From Thermofilaceae archaeon (GTDB lineage Archaea; Thermoproteota; Thermoprotei; Thermofilales; Thermofilaceae): a stretch of DNA of 64,000 nt. Below are positions 24,202 through 33,227 of the stretch, in pieces. The DNA is taken from NCBI GenBank assembly GCA_038731975.1, contig JAVYQJ010000006.1, forward strand, positions 18,411 to 82,410. The letters run 5' to 3'. The notes beneath the pieces are model-generated. The model was not told where the DNA came from, searched no databases, and saw nothing but the letters and a program-made list of their open reading frames with translations. The position numbers and the translations under genes were made by a program. Position 1 is the stretch's first letter. Every line of letters starts with the position of its first letter.

Positions 24202-25411
24202 GGAGCCTCTTCAGTAGTCTAGACTTCCCGACAACGATGTCTACCCTCGTTTCCAACCTTCTGGCCAGCTCTGAGAGCGCGTGCTCGACGCTGTCGAGCT
24301 TGACGGGCGGCGAGGAGAGAGCGGCTCTCACGCTCTCCCTGATCTGCCACGAGCCGACGGGCGCGTAGTAGGCCGGCGTGACTTCCCTGATCGCGACGAC
24401 CGTCGCTTGCCGCCCAACCCTGTGCAGGTGCTCGAGCACCGGAAGCCTTATCGCGTGGTAGCCGCCGTCCACCTCCGGGACCCTCGCCCTCCCGTCGTGG
24501 AGCTCGTAGTTGACGGCGATGTACGGCTCCCCCGCCTTCACCCAAACGCTACGGGGCAGCCAGATCTCGATCATCTCGAAGCTCCACGACCCCGGCGCCA
24601 GAACGATGGCGTAGCGGTTCCCGATGTACTCGCTGTAGTGCAGCACCAGATTCGGGTACTCGGGCATCCGCTTCACCTCGCGCAGGAGGAGGTCGCCCAG
24701 CATCTTATCGACGGCCGTTATAGCCCACCTGGTCGGCACGATCCTCCTGGCGGGCAGCTGACCGAGCAAGCCGAGGCTCAGCAGCCTAGTCAGGTAGTAG
24801 TTGTCGAAACCGGCCCTGTAGAGCTCCGCGACCGCCTCCCTCGCCTTGACACCGTAATCCTCGACCAGCTGGTCAACCTTTCTGGGCACAGCCGGGTTGC
24901 CGACGATTCTAATGTCCTCCAGCCAACCCCTAAGACCGGTCGGGGTGATCAAGCCGTCGAACGTCAGCCGAGGGCTCGGCGGCTTGACGAAACGGTACTC
25001 GGCGTCGACGGGCTTGACGGAGAGGGCGGCCTCCCTCGTCGCTTCGAGCAGCTTGTTCCCGCCGCGCGCCATCTTAACCCTGACTGTGAAGCTCGAGTAG
25101 ACCGTCGAGGCCCGCAGCGCGATGATGTCCTCGAGGGTCAGCCTACCCCACCAGGCCCTGTAATCCTCGTAGCGCTTGGCGCCCTCACCGACCTCGGGGA
25201 CAGCCACCGGGCCCAGCCTGACGCTCGGGTACCCAAACTCGCCGACGATGACGGAGGGCGGGGTAGCCCCGTCGAGCTCTCTCTTCGTGAGCATTGGGGA
25301 TGCCTTCACGCTCTCGATGTAGCGCTTCAGGATGGGGCACACGGGCCTCCCGCAGAGCCTGGCCGCTCCTTTGCACCTCGCGCAGAGGGTCGCGTCGAGC
25401 TTCGAAGGCAC
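24176..25411 (-). CDS. Archaeal Nre-family DNA repair protein
   Basis: 411 residues. The N-terminus has a cysteine cluster (C-x2-C near 10-13, then C-x4-C), followed by the long conserved body of the archaeal Nre proteins (VIVGEFGYPSVRLGPV; YEDYRAWWGRL; PTRWAITAVDK). NreA-type proteins carry a PCNA-binding motif at the C-terminus; here the end (SRLLKRLLKPDARLL) has none that I can see, so this may be the NreB type. The role in repair of crosslinks or alkylation damage is from the family. GTG 25411 lies 25 nt from a TATA-like box shared with the AdoMet decarboxylase gene. Confidence 0.75.
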   Translation of the reverse strand: MPSKLDATLCARCKGAARLCGRPVCPILKRYIESVKASPMLTKRELDGATPPSVIVGEFGYPSVRLGPVAVPEVGEGAKRYEDYRAWWGRLTLEDIIALRASTVYSSFTVRVKMARGGNKLLEATREAALSVKPVDAEYRFVKPPSPRLTFDGLITPTGLRGWLEDIRIVGNPAVPRKVDQLVEDYGVKAREAVAELYRAGFDNYYLTRLLSLGLLGQLPARRIVPTRWAITAVDKMLGDLLLREVKRMPEYPNLVLHYSEYIGNRYAIVLAPGSWSFEMIEIWLPRSVWVKAGEPYIAVNYELHDGRARVPEVDGGYHAIRLPVLEHLHRVGRQATVVAIREVTPAYYAPVGSWQIRESVRAALSSPPVKLDSVEHALSELARRLETRVDIVVGKSRLLKRLLKPDARLL

Positions 25412-25429
25412 CTGGGAAAGGTGGGGGCT

Positions 25430-25440
25430 AAGCTTTTATC
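25430..25440. promoter_or_regulatory. Shared TATA-like box of nre-like and speH-like genes
   Basis: aagcttttatc is centred near 25436, 25 nt from GTG 25411 and 26 nt from GTG 25462. Both transcripts would be leaderless. Confidence 0.6.
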
Positions 25441-25461
25441 TGCTGCGCTTGCGCACTTACT

Positions 25462-25851
25462 GTGGAAACGGTAGGGTACCACTACATAGTGGAGGCCTCC
25501 GGCTGCGATCCAGAGATACTTGGGAGCGTTGACAGGCTGAGAGAGCTCCTGACGAGGGCGGCCAAGAACGCAAGGATGGATGTGAAGGGGAGCTACTTCT
25601 TCAAGTTCACGCCGACGGGCGTCAGCGGCACCCTGATCGTCGCGATGTCCCACATCTCGATACACACTTGGCCGGAGCACGGGTACGCCGCGCTGGACGT
25701 CTACGTCTGCGGCACAGGCTCGGATCCGGAGAAAGCCGTCAACGAGATCCTGGCGGGCTTGGGCGCTAAGCACGCCCACATCACGGAGATCCAGAGGGGT
25801 TTGAAGGACAACGACGAGTACACACACGCGATCGTCACGTGGGAACTCTAG
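25462..25851 (+). CDS. speH: Pyruvoyl-dependent S-adenosylmethionine decarboxylase (proenzyme)
   Basis: 129 residues, the small prokaryotic/archaeal class. The self-cleavage site is Ser63 in SHISIHTWPE, with His68 and Cys83 in the positions known to be catalytic in the Thermotoga enzyme. Cleavage before Ser63 gives a pyruvoyl group that decarboxylates AdoMet, the aminopropyl donor for spermidine. In crenarchaea a paralogue of this family has become an arginine decarboxylase, so substrate choice is not fully certain from sequence. GTG 25462 is probably a leaderless start. Confidence 0.88.
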   Translation: METVGYHYIVEASGCDPEILGSVDRLRELLTRAAKNARMDVKGSYFFKFTPTGVSGTLIVAMSHISIHTWPEHGYAALDVYVCGTGSDPEKAVNEILAGLGAKHAHITEIQRGLKDNDEYTHAIVTWEL

Positions 25852-25873
25852 GGCACCCCTCTTTCTCTACTTT

Positions 25874-26425
25874 TTAGGGTGCAATTAACATCAAGATTCC
25901 TATAGCTACGAACAGTAGGCCAACAACCTTCTTGATGAGCGCTAGAGGCAGGCGCTTCGCGATCACTGAGCCCAACGCGGTGGCCATCGCCATCAGGGTG
26001 ATGCCTGCCGCGGCGATTCCCAGGGCCACTTCGGCGAGCGAGCCCGTGGAAGCCGTTAACGCCACGGCGGTCAAGTTCGTTTTATCTCCCAGCTCGGCGA
26101 GGAACATGAGGCAGAAGCCCTTCGTGAAGCTGCAGTTTCCGAGGAACCTCTCCCCCTCCTTCTTGAGGAGTGTCAGGAGGCCCACGGCGGCGAAGAGGGC
26201 CCCCACAGCTGCTCTAAGCAGATAGGGATCGAAGCAGCCGCGGAGTAGCAAGCCCAGCGGTGCAGTTAGGAGGTTGGCCGCGATGAAGCCGGTTGAAGCG
26301 GCCAAGAACGCCGTGAAAGGCTTACCCCCCGCGGCCAGCGCGAAGCCGATCAGCTGGGTCTTGTCGCCCAGCTCCGCAATCAGCATGGCCGCGAAGGTCG
26401 CGGCGAAGACTTCGAGCCTCGGCAC
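25874..26425 (-). CDS. GDT1/TMEM165-type (UPF0016) cation transporter
   Basis: 183 residues, six membrane helices in two similar halves, each with the family motif E-L-G-D-K-T: AELGDKTQ near residue 18 and AELGDKTN near 112. The family exchanges Mn2+ or Ca2+ for protons across membranes; in prokaryotes manganese export is the best known role. GTG 26425 is 27 nt from a TATA-like box shared with the divergent TIM-barrel isomerase. The short 3' gap to the AdoMet decarboxylase gene (22 nt) is convergent. Confidence 0.85.
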   Translation of the reverse strand: MPRLEVFAATFAAMLIAELGDKTQLIGFALAAGGKPFTAFLAASTGFIAANLLTAPLGLLLRGCFDPYLLRAAVGALFAAVGLLTLLKKEGERFLGNCSFTKGFCLMFLAELGDKTNLTAVALTASTGSLAEVALGIAAAGITLMAMATALGSVIAKRLPLALIKKVVGLLFVAIGILMLIAP

Positions 26426-26446
26426 CGTTGCGTCGGTTCGGAAGCC

Positions 26447-26459
26447 CTTAAATACCTTA
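26447..26459. promoter_or_regulatory. Shared TATA-like box of GDT1-type and isomerase genes
   Basis: cttaaatacctta is centred near 26452, 27 nt from GTG 26425 and 24 nt from GTG 26476. Confidence 0.6.
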
Positions 26460-26475
26460 ACCTCCAGCGAACCCC

Positions 26476-27246
26476 GTGACCCGACCTAAAATCGCCGTTC
26501 AACTGTTCTCGGTTCGCGAGGACTGCGCCCGCGATCTCCCCGGGACGCTGGAGGCCATCGCAAAGATGGGCTACGAAGGCGTCGAGTTCGCGGGCTACTA
26601 CAACCGCACGGCCAGCGAGCTTCGCGAGCTACTGGAGAGGTTCGGCCTCGAGCCCGCTGGCACACATATCGGCATCGACGCGCTCCGCGAGGCTTCTCTC
26701 GACGAAACCATCAGTTTCCACAGGGAACTCGGAGTCAAGTACCTGATCGTCCCCTGGATCCCCGATGACATGCGGAACAGCCGGGAAGCGTGGCTGAGGA
26801 CAGCCCGCTTCTTCAACCTGGTCGCTGAGCGGCTGAAGCGGGAGGGCATGTACACAGGCTACCACAACCACGTTGAGGAGTTCAAGCACTTCAACGGCGA
26901 AACCGGCTGGGAGATCTTCGCAAAAGCCACCCTCCCCGAGGTCGTCCTGCAGCTTGACGTCGGCAACGCGATGCACGGCGGTGTAACGATGGAGCAGGTG
27001 CTCGGCTTCATCAGGTCGTTCCCGGGGCGGACGAAGACGATACACTTGAAGGAGTTCTCGCGCAGGGATCGCCAAGCCATCCTCGGCGAGGGAGAGGTCA
27101 GGTGGGCCGACCTCCTGTCGGCCTGCATCAAGGTCGGCGGCACCGAGTGGTTCATCGTCGAGCAGGAGAGCTACAAGTACCCGCCGCTCAAGTGCGTCGA
27201 GCTCTGCCTCAAGAACCTGAAATCGATCCTAGAGACGGTCGCGTGA
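26476..27246 (+). CDS. Sugar phosphate isomerase/epimerase (AP-endonuclease-2-like TIM barrel)
   Basis: 256 residues with the xylose-isomerase-like TIM barrel. Metal and substrate residues appear in GYEGVEFAG, GYHNHVEEF, LQLDVGN, IHLKEFS and VEQESY, the usual strand ends of the family. It interconverts keto- and aldo-sugars or epimerises inositol- or tagatose-like sugars; the precise sugar is not readable. GTG 26476 is probably leaderless. A second protein of this fold lies at 45969-46784. Confidence 0.82.
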   Translation: MTRPKIAVQLFSVREDCARDLPGTLEAIAKMGYEGVEFAGYYNRTASELRELLERFGLEPAGTHIGIDALREASLDETISFHRELGVKYLIVPWIPDDMRNSREAWLRTARFFNLVAERLKREGMYTGYHNHVEEFKHFNGETGWEIFAKATLPEVVLQLDVGNAMHGGVTMEQVLGFIRSFPGRTKTIHLKEFSRRDRQAILGEGEVRWADLLSACIKVGGTEWFIVEQESYKYPPLKCVELCLKNLKSILETVA

Positions 27247-27284
27247 ACCCTGGCTAAACCGCGTCAGGCCGCGCGGGCGGGCGG

Positions 27285-29315
27285 CTACAATAGCAGCTTT
27301 CTCCTCCTCAGCGCGATAACGAGTAGGCCGAGGGCTAGCGCCGCGGCCGCAGCCAGCAGCAAGCCCGGGCTGTAGACGGCTGGAACCCTGAGATGCGTCG
27401 AAGCCCTGCTCGCCCCGTAGCCAGGAGCCCCCTCGAAGACGGCCGACACCGTCCACTCCCCCTCGTCCAGCTCCAGTTCAACCGTGAAGGTCCCATCGGG
27501 TGACACCGTGACCCTGCGCTCCACCCTTCTACCCTCCGAGACCGCCTCGACGAGGATCGTCGCCCCCTCTACCGCGGGCTTGAGCACCCCCCGAACGAGC
27601 GCGCGGCCCTCGCTCCAGACAGCCTCGATCTCGAGCCGCGTTGGCACCTCGACGAGGGCCTCGACTGTGGCCGCCGCGTGCTCGAAAACCTCGTTCCCCG
27701 GCCAGAAGGCTGAAACCCTGTACCTACCCGGCTCAACCGCGGGTACCGTTAGGGCGAACGTGCCGTTCACCAACCGGACAGTGTAGGGTTTCGCGAGGCC
27801 CGAGGGCGCGGTGACGATCAGGGTTAGGTTGGTGTCCACGGGTGGGTTGAGCCGCCCCTCCAGGGCCAGCTCACCGCCCCTCTGGCTGGCTTGAAGTACG
27901 AGCTCGCTGGGCCTCTTGTCGACGTAGATGGTGAATCCCCTGCTCGACGGCGCGTAGCCCGGAAGGCCGGGGAAGGTGGCGTTGAGGGACCAGGCGCCCG
28001 CTTCATCGAGGTGCAGCTCCAACGTCCACTTGCCCTCTCGATCCGTTCGAGTTTCGAGCGAGACCGTCCTCCCGCTCGGCTTTCGCACGTGGAGCAGGAT
28101 GGTTGCGTTCGCGAGGCCGGGGGTGAGGGAGCCGTTCAGCTTGAGAGTTTCGAGCGCAAGGGCCCGGCTGGGGTATCGCACCTCAACCTCCGTCCTCCTA
28201 ACCCATGGGAGGGGCAGGGGCCTTAGGAAGCTCTTCACCCTGGCGATGCTGTCCCCCTCTCTCACAACCGCGTACTCCTCGTAGTAGAAGAGGGGTGTGG
28301 ACGCGATCTCAGCCGCCCACCTCCGGAACTCCGCGATGTAGTCCTCCCGGCAGACGTCCCCAATCCTGACGGTCACGATCGTCTGCCAGGCCCAGGCGTC
28401 CGACGGGGCCGAGGTCCTGATCGCGTCGAGGGGGTCGCCGGTCGTGGCGTGGAACGTCAGGTCCACGGGGAGCCAGCCCCAAGGGGGGACGTAGACCTCA
28501 GCCCACGCGTGGCCGTAATCGATCCCGTAGAACGCGTAGTAGTAGTGGCCCTCCGGAGACCATATGACCCGCGCCTCCCTGTAGTTGAAGTCGGCCACTA
28601 GGGCGGTCTTCAGGTAGGCTGGCACCCCCAGCGAGCGGAGCATCAGGATCAGGAGGTTCGCCTGGTCGTCGCAATCACCCCTCCCCCTCCCGGCCTCCAG
28701 CCTTTCGGGGGGCAACGTCTCGTTCGGGTAGCGGGGCCCCTTCCCCACATCGTACTCCACCTTCCTCCAGATCCAATCCACGAGCTTGGCGACGATCGTG
28801 AGCACGCGTTCCTCTCCCCCCGCAATGGCCGATGCTGCTTCAGCCAGGTACCGCATCGAAGGGTGGTCGTAGCGCCAGGGGCCTGAGGGCGCGGTCAGCC
28901 AGGCCAAGTCCCTCGGAATCTCCGCGAGCCGCCCAGAGGCTTCGAAGCTCAGCTCGGGCGCCCTGAACCTCCGCACCTCCACGAGCGCCACGACCTCCAG
29001 CTCGGCCGTGGACTTCGGCGGCAGCTGTGCCGGGCAGGCGACCTCGAGGTAGCGGCTGCCGCAATCGCCGGCGATCATGCGGCTCCCGCACTCCAGCGGG
29101 CTGCCCCCAACCCTGACGGTGAAGTTGAGCAGCCGGGAGAACTGGTGGGTATCGTTGAGAGGGAGCTCAACGAGCAGGGGCGGCAGGGGGTGCGGGCTCG
29201 TGGAGTTGTTCGCCACGGTGAGCCTCACCCACAGGTAGACCCTAACGTCGTAGGGCGAAGCGAGAGCCACCGCGCCAGCCAGGGCGACGAGAGCCAGCAA
29301 GCCCGGGAGCCTCAT
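27285..29315 (-). CDS. Surface-anchored transglutaminase-like protein with Ig-like repeats
   Basis: About 676 residues: signal peptide (1-20), N-terminal beta domain, transglutaminase-like domain with Cys215 (GDCDDQ), His269 (GHAWAEVY) and Asp285 (PVDLTF), then three to four Ig-like or regulatory beta repeats (about 390-640) and a C-terminal membrane helix followed by RRRK. The whole catalytic part is outside the cell. In prokaryotes such domains are usually peptidases or amidases rather than crosslinkers. It is the last gene of a same-strand group with an ABC exporter; the gap to the ATPase gene is 100 nt and holds its own TATA-like gcttatagcta. ATG 29315 has a GGTGGGG upstream; GTG 29324 is an alternative. 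Confidence 0.78.
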   Translation of the reverse strand: MRLPGLLALVALAGAVALASPYDVRVYLWVRLTVANNSTSPHPLPPLLVELPLNDTHQFSRLLNFTVRVGGSPLECGSRMIAGDCGSRYLEVACPAQLPPKSTAELEVVALVEVRRFRAPELSFEASGRLAEIPRDLAWLTAPSGPWRYDHPSMRYLAEAASAIAGGEERVLTIVAKLVDWIWRKVEYDVGKGPRYPNETLPPERLEAGRGRGDCDDQANLLILMLRSLGVPAYLKTALVADFNYREARVIWSPEGHYYYAFYGIDYGHAWAEVYVPPWGWLPVDLTFHATTGDPLDAIRTSAPSDAWAWQTIVTVRIGDVCREDYIAEFRRWAAEIASTPLFYYEEYAVVREGDSIARVKSFLRPLPLPWVRRTEVEVRYPSRALALETLKLNGSLTPGLANATILLHVRKPSGRTVSLETRTDREGKWTLELHLDEAGAWSLNATFPGLPGYAPSSRGFTIYVDKRPSELVLQASQRGGELALEGRLNPPVDTNLTLIVTAPSGLAKPYTVRLVNGTFALTVPAVEPGRYRVSAFWPGNEVFEHAAATVEALVEVPTRLEIEAVWSEGRALVRGVLKPAVEGATILVEAVSEGRRVERRVTVSPDGTFTVELELDEGEWTVSAVFEGAPGYGASRASTHLRVPAVYSPGLLLAAAAALALGLLVIALRRRKLLL

Positions 29316-29415
29316 CTTCCCCACCCTAGCAAAACCCGCATAGCTATAAGCGCTGCGATCGACCGAAGGGCTTCGAGCGGAAGGCGTTCGCTGGGGTTGG
29401 GCAGCCGATGCCCGC

Positions 29416-30063
29416 CTAGGCCGGCTTCTCAACCGAAACGACTCTACCGTCCTCGAACCTGACGATAGTGTCCGCGAGGCCCTCGAAGTCTCCCGGGATG
29501 TAGTGGGTCGCGATGAGGAACGTGGAGCCCGAGTCCTTCAGCTCGGCGATCAACTTGGTGACGCGGGCGATGGTGGGCCGGTCGATCAGCGTGAAGGGCT
29601 CGTCGAGCACGTAGAGCTCGGCTTCGGCGAGGAAGGCGGTGAGCAGCAGGACGCGCTTAGCCATTCCGCTCGAGTACGTCAGGATGCTCGAGCCCCAGTA
29701 CCCGTCGACACCCAGCTCGGCGGCCAGTTTCTCCAGTCTGCCCTCGCCAACGCCCTTCATCGAGCAGAGCTCGCGCAGGAAGTCCCGGCCCGTCATCCAC
29801 CAGGGGAGCGGAGCCCCCTCCATGGCGAAGGAAACTCTGGCGGCCAGCTGGGGCCACTGCCTCCATGGGTCGAGGTTGAGGACCCTGATCCGCCCGCTCG
29901 TCGCCCGAAGCATGCCGACGGCCAGCTTCAGGAAGGTGGTCTTCCCTGAGCCGTTTGGGCCCAGCAGCAGGTGCACGCCCCTCCCCAAGCTCAGGTTGAC
30001 GTCCCTCAGCGCCCACGTGAAAGCGAAGCGCTTGCTCAAGCCCTCCGCGCGGACTACTTCCAC
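29416..30063 (-). CDS. ABC exporter ATPase (CcmA-like)
   Basis: 215 residues. Walker A is LLGPNGSGKTT, the signature motif is the variant YSSGMAKRV instead of LSGGQ, Walker B is LYVLDEPFTLID and the switch His is in IATHY. The style is that of small CcmA/NatA-like export ATPases. It overlaps the permease gene by 10 nt, so the two form one transporter. What it exports is unknown; the neighbours suggest a part in handling surface proteins or envelope. Confidence 0.85.
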   Translation of the reverse strand: MEVVRAEGLSKRFAFTWALRDVNLSLGRGVHLLLGPNGSGKTTFLKLAVGMLRATSGRIRVLNLDPWRQWPQLAARVSFAMEGAPLPWWMTGRDFLRELCSMKGVGEGRLEKLAAELGVDGYWGSSILTYSSGMAKRVLLLTAFLAEAELYVLDEPFTLIDRPTIARVTKLIAELKDSGSTFLIATHYIPGDFEGLADTIVRFEDGRVVSVEKPA

Positions 30064-30797
30064 CTCACCTCACCCCTCAGCTGCAGCGCAAAGGCTGCGC
30101 AGGCGTGCACCAGCGCGATCGCGAACCTGTCTCCGTACTGCTGGATCGCTGCGGCGGGGCCGAATGGCTGGAAGACCGTGAAGCTGATTGGTATCAGCAT
30201 GAGAGGGCCGCCGAAGAGGGTCTCCATGAGGTACGCCTCGAGGAAGGCCCCTACGAGGAAGTACATCGGCCTCCCCACCACGAGAGCCCAGAAGGAGTAG
30301 AACGAGATGAGGTAGAGCGATAGGAAGGCGGCGGCAGCGTAGACCGCCACTGAAGCCGAGAGGAATTCGGCGAAGCGGGTGAGCATCCTGTAGTCCCAGA
30401 CCACGGCCATGAAGACCTTGGAGGCGGCGAGCGGGGTTGACACGAGCAGTAGGCCCGCCGCGATCTTCGCCAGGTACACCGGCGCCCTACCCACCCCGAA
30501 CGAGTGCCTGACGTACGAGAAGCCCTCGCCCTCCTCGAAGGAGAAGAGCACCGCCGATACGAGGGCGGCGTGAACCGCTGTGACGAGATGGTCGCCTAAG
30601 CCCCAAGCGGAAGTGATCAGGAAGAACCAAATTCCCCCCGGCGGCTCGGGGTAGTACTCTCCGATGATGGAGATCCTGAAGCGGTCGTACAGGTAGATGT
30701 AGGCGAAGAAGACGGCCGCCGAGATGGCCCAGACGTGGAAGAGGTTCAGGTACCAGTTGACGAGCCTAAGCCACCTAGTGGCGCTTCCAGACCGCAT
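30054..30797 (-). CDS. ABC exporter membrane subunit
   Basis: 247 residues with about six membrane helices and no soluble domain, the usual size of an ABC-2-type permease. Its end overlaps the ATPase gene and its start overlaps the end of the preceding frame by 23 nt if that gene is read with a frameshift. I do not recognise a named family; the assignment rests on topology and on coupling to the ATPase. Confidence 0.65.
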   Translation of the reverse strand: MRSGSATRWLRLVNWYLNLFHVWAISAAVFFAYIYLYDRFRISIIGEYYPEPPGGIWFFLITSAWGLGDHLVTAVHAALVSAVLFSFEEGEGFSYVRHSFGVGRAPVYLAKIAAGLLLVSTPLAASKVFMAVVWDYRMLTRFAEFLSASVAVYAAAAFLSLYLISFYSFWALVVGRPMYFLVGAFLEAYLMETLFGGPLMLIPISFTVFQPFGPAAAIQQYGDRFAIALVHACAAFALQLRGEVRWK

Positions 30798-31310
30798 AGC
30801 CGGCCACCCCCGTCAGGAGCAGGCCCGCGAGAGCCGCGGGTGCGTAGGCTCGAACGTAGCCGCTCTTGTCACCTCTCGAGGCCACGACCTCAGCCCTGCA
30901 CTCGCACCCCCCTCCCCCCTTAGATCCCACTCCAGCAGAATCTCGTGGACTCCGCCGAGCTCCGCGACGAAAAGGGGCGGGTGCAGAGCCTCGCCCTCCA
31001 CCTCCCCGGAGTGCTCGTAAACTCGGCCGGTTGAAACGTGCCTCACGCGGAGCGTGTAGCTTCCCCCCGCGAGCCTGCACCCGCTCAGGAAGACCTGGAT
31101 CAAGACGGTATCGTTTGCGTGCAGCAGCAATCTCAGGCTCACAACTGTCCGCACCCACTCGGGTTTCAGCTCGAAGAGCTCGAGATCGAAGCTGTGGATC
31201 TTGGAAGATACCAGGGGTTGAGCGGTCAAGGGGTTCGGGTTGACGGCGTCGTCGATGAAGATGAGGGGTACGAGCGCTAGGGCCAGAGCGACTACCAGCC
31301 CGAGCCTCAT
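30775..31310 (-). CDS. Secreted single-anchor protein, frame broken in a G-run
   Basis: Read as written, the frame from ATG 31310 stops at 30813 with a poor tail. A -1 shift within the run GGGGGGAGGGGGG (plus-strand C6-T-C6 at 30907-30919) instead gives about 178 residues: signal peptide (1-20), a beta-rich domain, then CECR and a C-terminal membrane helix (AALAGLLLTGVAGYAVW) ending in KRH. This architecture matches its neighbours, so the shift is probably needed. It could be a one-base loss in a homopolymer, a sequence error or programmed slippage. ATG 31310 overlaps the upstream stop (ATGA). Confidence 0.6.
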
Positions 31311-32602
31311 CCCCTCACCAGCCTCTTCCCCACCTGCAGCAGGACGATCAGAGCCGCGGACGCGACAACTGCGGCGTGGACGAGCGGGTCAACCCTGCCC
31401 ACTCCCCCCAGCTTCATCTCTAGCCTGTGCAGCGAGGATTCGACGAGCTTCAGCGCGAGCGGCCCCCCCGAGAGGACGCGCCACCACGAGGCTCCGAAGT
31501 AGCTTGAAACGGGTGACGGCACATGATCCATGTGCATCCAGGGTATTTCGGGCAACCCCGGGATGGCTTCAAGCAGGACTCCGGTGACCCTGTCGTAGAC
31601 GAGCGTCATCGAGAGCATGGGCGTTACCTCGTAGACGGCGCCGTACTCCACCAACCCGACCACCTCCACCAGCGGCGGAAGCCCGGAGTATCTTTGCTCG
31701 CGACGAACAGTCTTCAGCGTCCACGGCTTAAACTCCTTTACCACCTCGTAGGTGTCGTAGATGTAGCTGCTCACGACCGCGTGCGTGCCGTTGCCGAAGT
31801 CTACGAACCGGGAGCCGGGCGGCAAAAGCCGCTTAAACTCCTCCACAGTGATCCCCGGCGGGAGGCCGTAGGAGATTACGGCGTAGTATCTCGAGTAGAG
31901 GGAGGTGCCGACCGCGGTTCGCACCGAGCCCACCACCACCTTACCATCGTTCAGCACGTAGTCCCTGCCGGCCAACTGGGAGAAGTTCACGTACACTATC
32001 GTTGCAATTCCGTCAATGCCCTCGCGACCCTCACCCTCAATGGGCAGCCAGCCGGCCAGCACGACCGTCGAGTTCAACCCCAGCTCCCATCGACGGAGCT
32101 GGAAGATCCACTCGCCGAGCGGAGCACCCGTCTCGGCGTCACGGACGTCGCCGGTCACCGGATCCACGGTTACGGTGACGGGCCTGGTGAACGTTTTCGA
32201 GAGCCAGAAGACGTACTCTCCAATCTCCACCGGTTCGTCCGCCCAGCGGGTCAACCACTCGAAGTACTCGACGCTCCTCCTTCGGCAGGCGAGAGTAAAG
32301 TTTGCGAAAACGTAGCTTATGTTAGCGCGCGCATCGAACTTCTCCACCACAACCTCGAGCGAGTCGAAGCCGAGGAAGCACTCAGAGAACTCGAAGCGTC
32401 CAACCTTCACCAACACCTCTGTAACGACTCTGGGCGAAGCGTTAACGAGCCTGAACACTTCTCGTGCAATCCCCGCATAATGCGCGGCCAAGCTAGATCT
32501 TTCCCAAAACTCGAGCTCGACCGGCTGAACCACGTACCTCAACCTTACGATGGGGGGCGCGAAGGCCGAGTGAGCTGCGCAGAGTACGAGAGCGAGAGCC
32601 AT
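31307..32602 (-). CDS. Secreted surface protein with C-terminal membrane anchor
   Basis: 431 residues, not recognised. It has a signal peptide (1-15), a long beta-rich ectodomain with several N-x-S/T sites, and a single membrane helix near the C-terminus (AAVVASAALIVLL) followed by KRLVRG. It is the first gene of the minus-strand group 32602-29416, coupled by ATGA to the next gene. A TATA-like gcttatatgg lies near 32655, giving a leader of about 28 nt. Confidence 0.6.
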   Translation of the reverse strand: MALALVLCAAHSAFAPPIVRLRYVVQPVELEFWERSSLAAHYAGIAREVFRLVNASPRVVTEVLVKVGRFEFSECFLGFDSLEVVVEKFDARANISYVFANFTLACRRRSVEYFEWLTRWADEPVEIGEYVFWLSKTFTRPVTVTVDPVTGDVRDAETGAPLGEWIFQLRRWELGLNSTVVLAGWLPIEGEGREGIDGIATIVYVNFSQLAGRDYVLNDGKVVVGSVRTAVGTSLYSRYYAVISYGLPPGITVEEFKRLLPPGSRFVDFGNGTHAVVSSYIYDTYEVVKEFKPWTLKTVRREQRYSGLPPLVEVVGLVEYGAVYEVTPMLSMTLVYDRVTGVLLEAIPGLPEIPWMHMDHVPSPVSSYFGASWWRVLSGGPLALKLVESSLHRLEMKLGGVGRVDPLVHAAVVASAALIVLLQVGKRLVRG

Positions 32603-32663
32603 GAAAGCAAAAAAACCTCATTCCGCTCCCAATTCCCTCGGGAATCAACCATATAAGCTTGCT

Positions 32664-33098
32664 CTATCCTTCGGTTCGCGAAACAGCGTAGTACCCGTAC
32701 AGAAACGCTGCTACGCTCGTCTCCGCGCCATCGCACCAGCTCTTAACGTACGAGAAAACGTAGCCGCCAGCCGATCCCCGTTGATATACTTGGCTGTTTT
32801 CACCATATGGGCAGGCACTAAAGAATTTTATGATCCTTCCAGTCCTTCCAGAGTACGTTTCGAGGAAGGCCGTGTTAACAATGCATAAATTACAAGATTT
32901 AATACCACTGCTTACCCCCTTGGCGTAACCGGAGGAATTGTCGGGGTTTGTGCCCTCAATCTGCGCGCAAGCGGTTACGGCTGTTACGATTCTACTGGCT
33001 GATCGGCAGCAGGATATGGACAGCGCGTAGCTAGCCAGGAGGATGACAGCTAACGCGGTGGAAAGCAGGAGTGCCACCCTGAGGATTTTAATTCGCAC
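32664..33098 (-). CDS. Small secreted cysteine-containing protein
   Basis: 144 residues, not recognised. There is an N-terminal hydrophobic segment (residues 5-28), then a polar domain with about seven cysteines (including CC near 30 and a C-x2-C near 71), which suggests disulfides outside the cell. Codon use is less GC-rich than the neighbours (many AAT, TAC and TCC/AGC mixes), and there is no obvious operon partner. GTG 33098 is the likely start. Pilin-like membrane anchoring is possible, but no processing site is clear. Confidence 0.5.
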   Translation of the reverse strand: MRIKILRVALLLSTALAVILLASYALSISCCRSASRIVTAVTACAQIEGTNPDNSSGYAKGVSSGIKSCNLCIVNTAFLETYSGRTGRIIKFFSACPYGENSQVYQRGSAGGYVFSYVKSWCDGAETSVAAFLYGYYAVSRTEG

Positions 33099-33227
33099 AG
33101 TTACACTGCGCGTCCTTCCTCTTTTTTCGGTGTGCCCTGAAAGTTTCGCGATTCTTCTCTGCTGGCGTTGTGGGCTGCCTCCCGAGCGGGGTTGGGCTTT
33201 TAAGATTCCCAGAGTACTCGTTCATCG

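Noticed and set aside
24281..25474. Long plus-strand reading frame opposite the Nre gene
   Set aside because: Antisense to a clear family protein; composition is Arg/Pro/Asp-rich as typical for a GC-rich shadow.
31523..32656. Long plus-strand frame opposite the surface protein gene
   Set aside because: No recognisable domain, and the opposite frame has a signal peptide, anchor and coupled neighbours.
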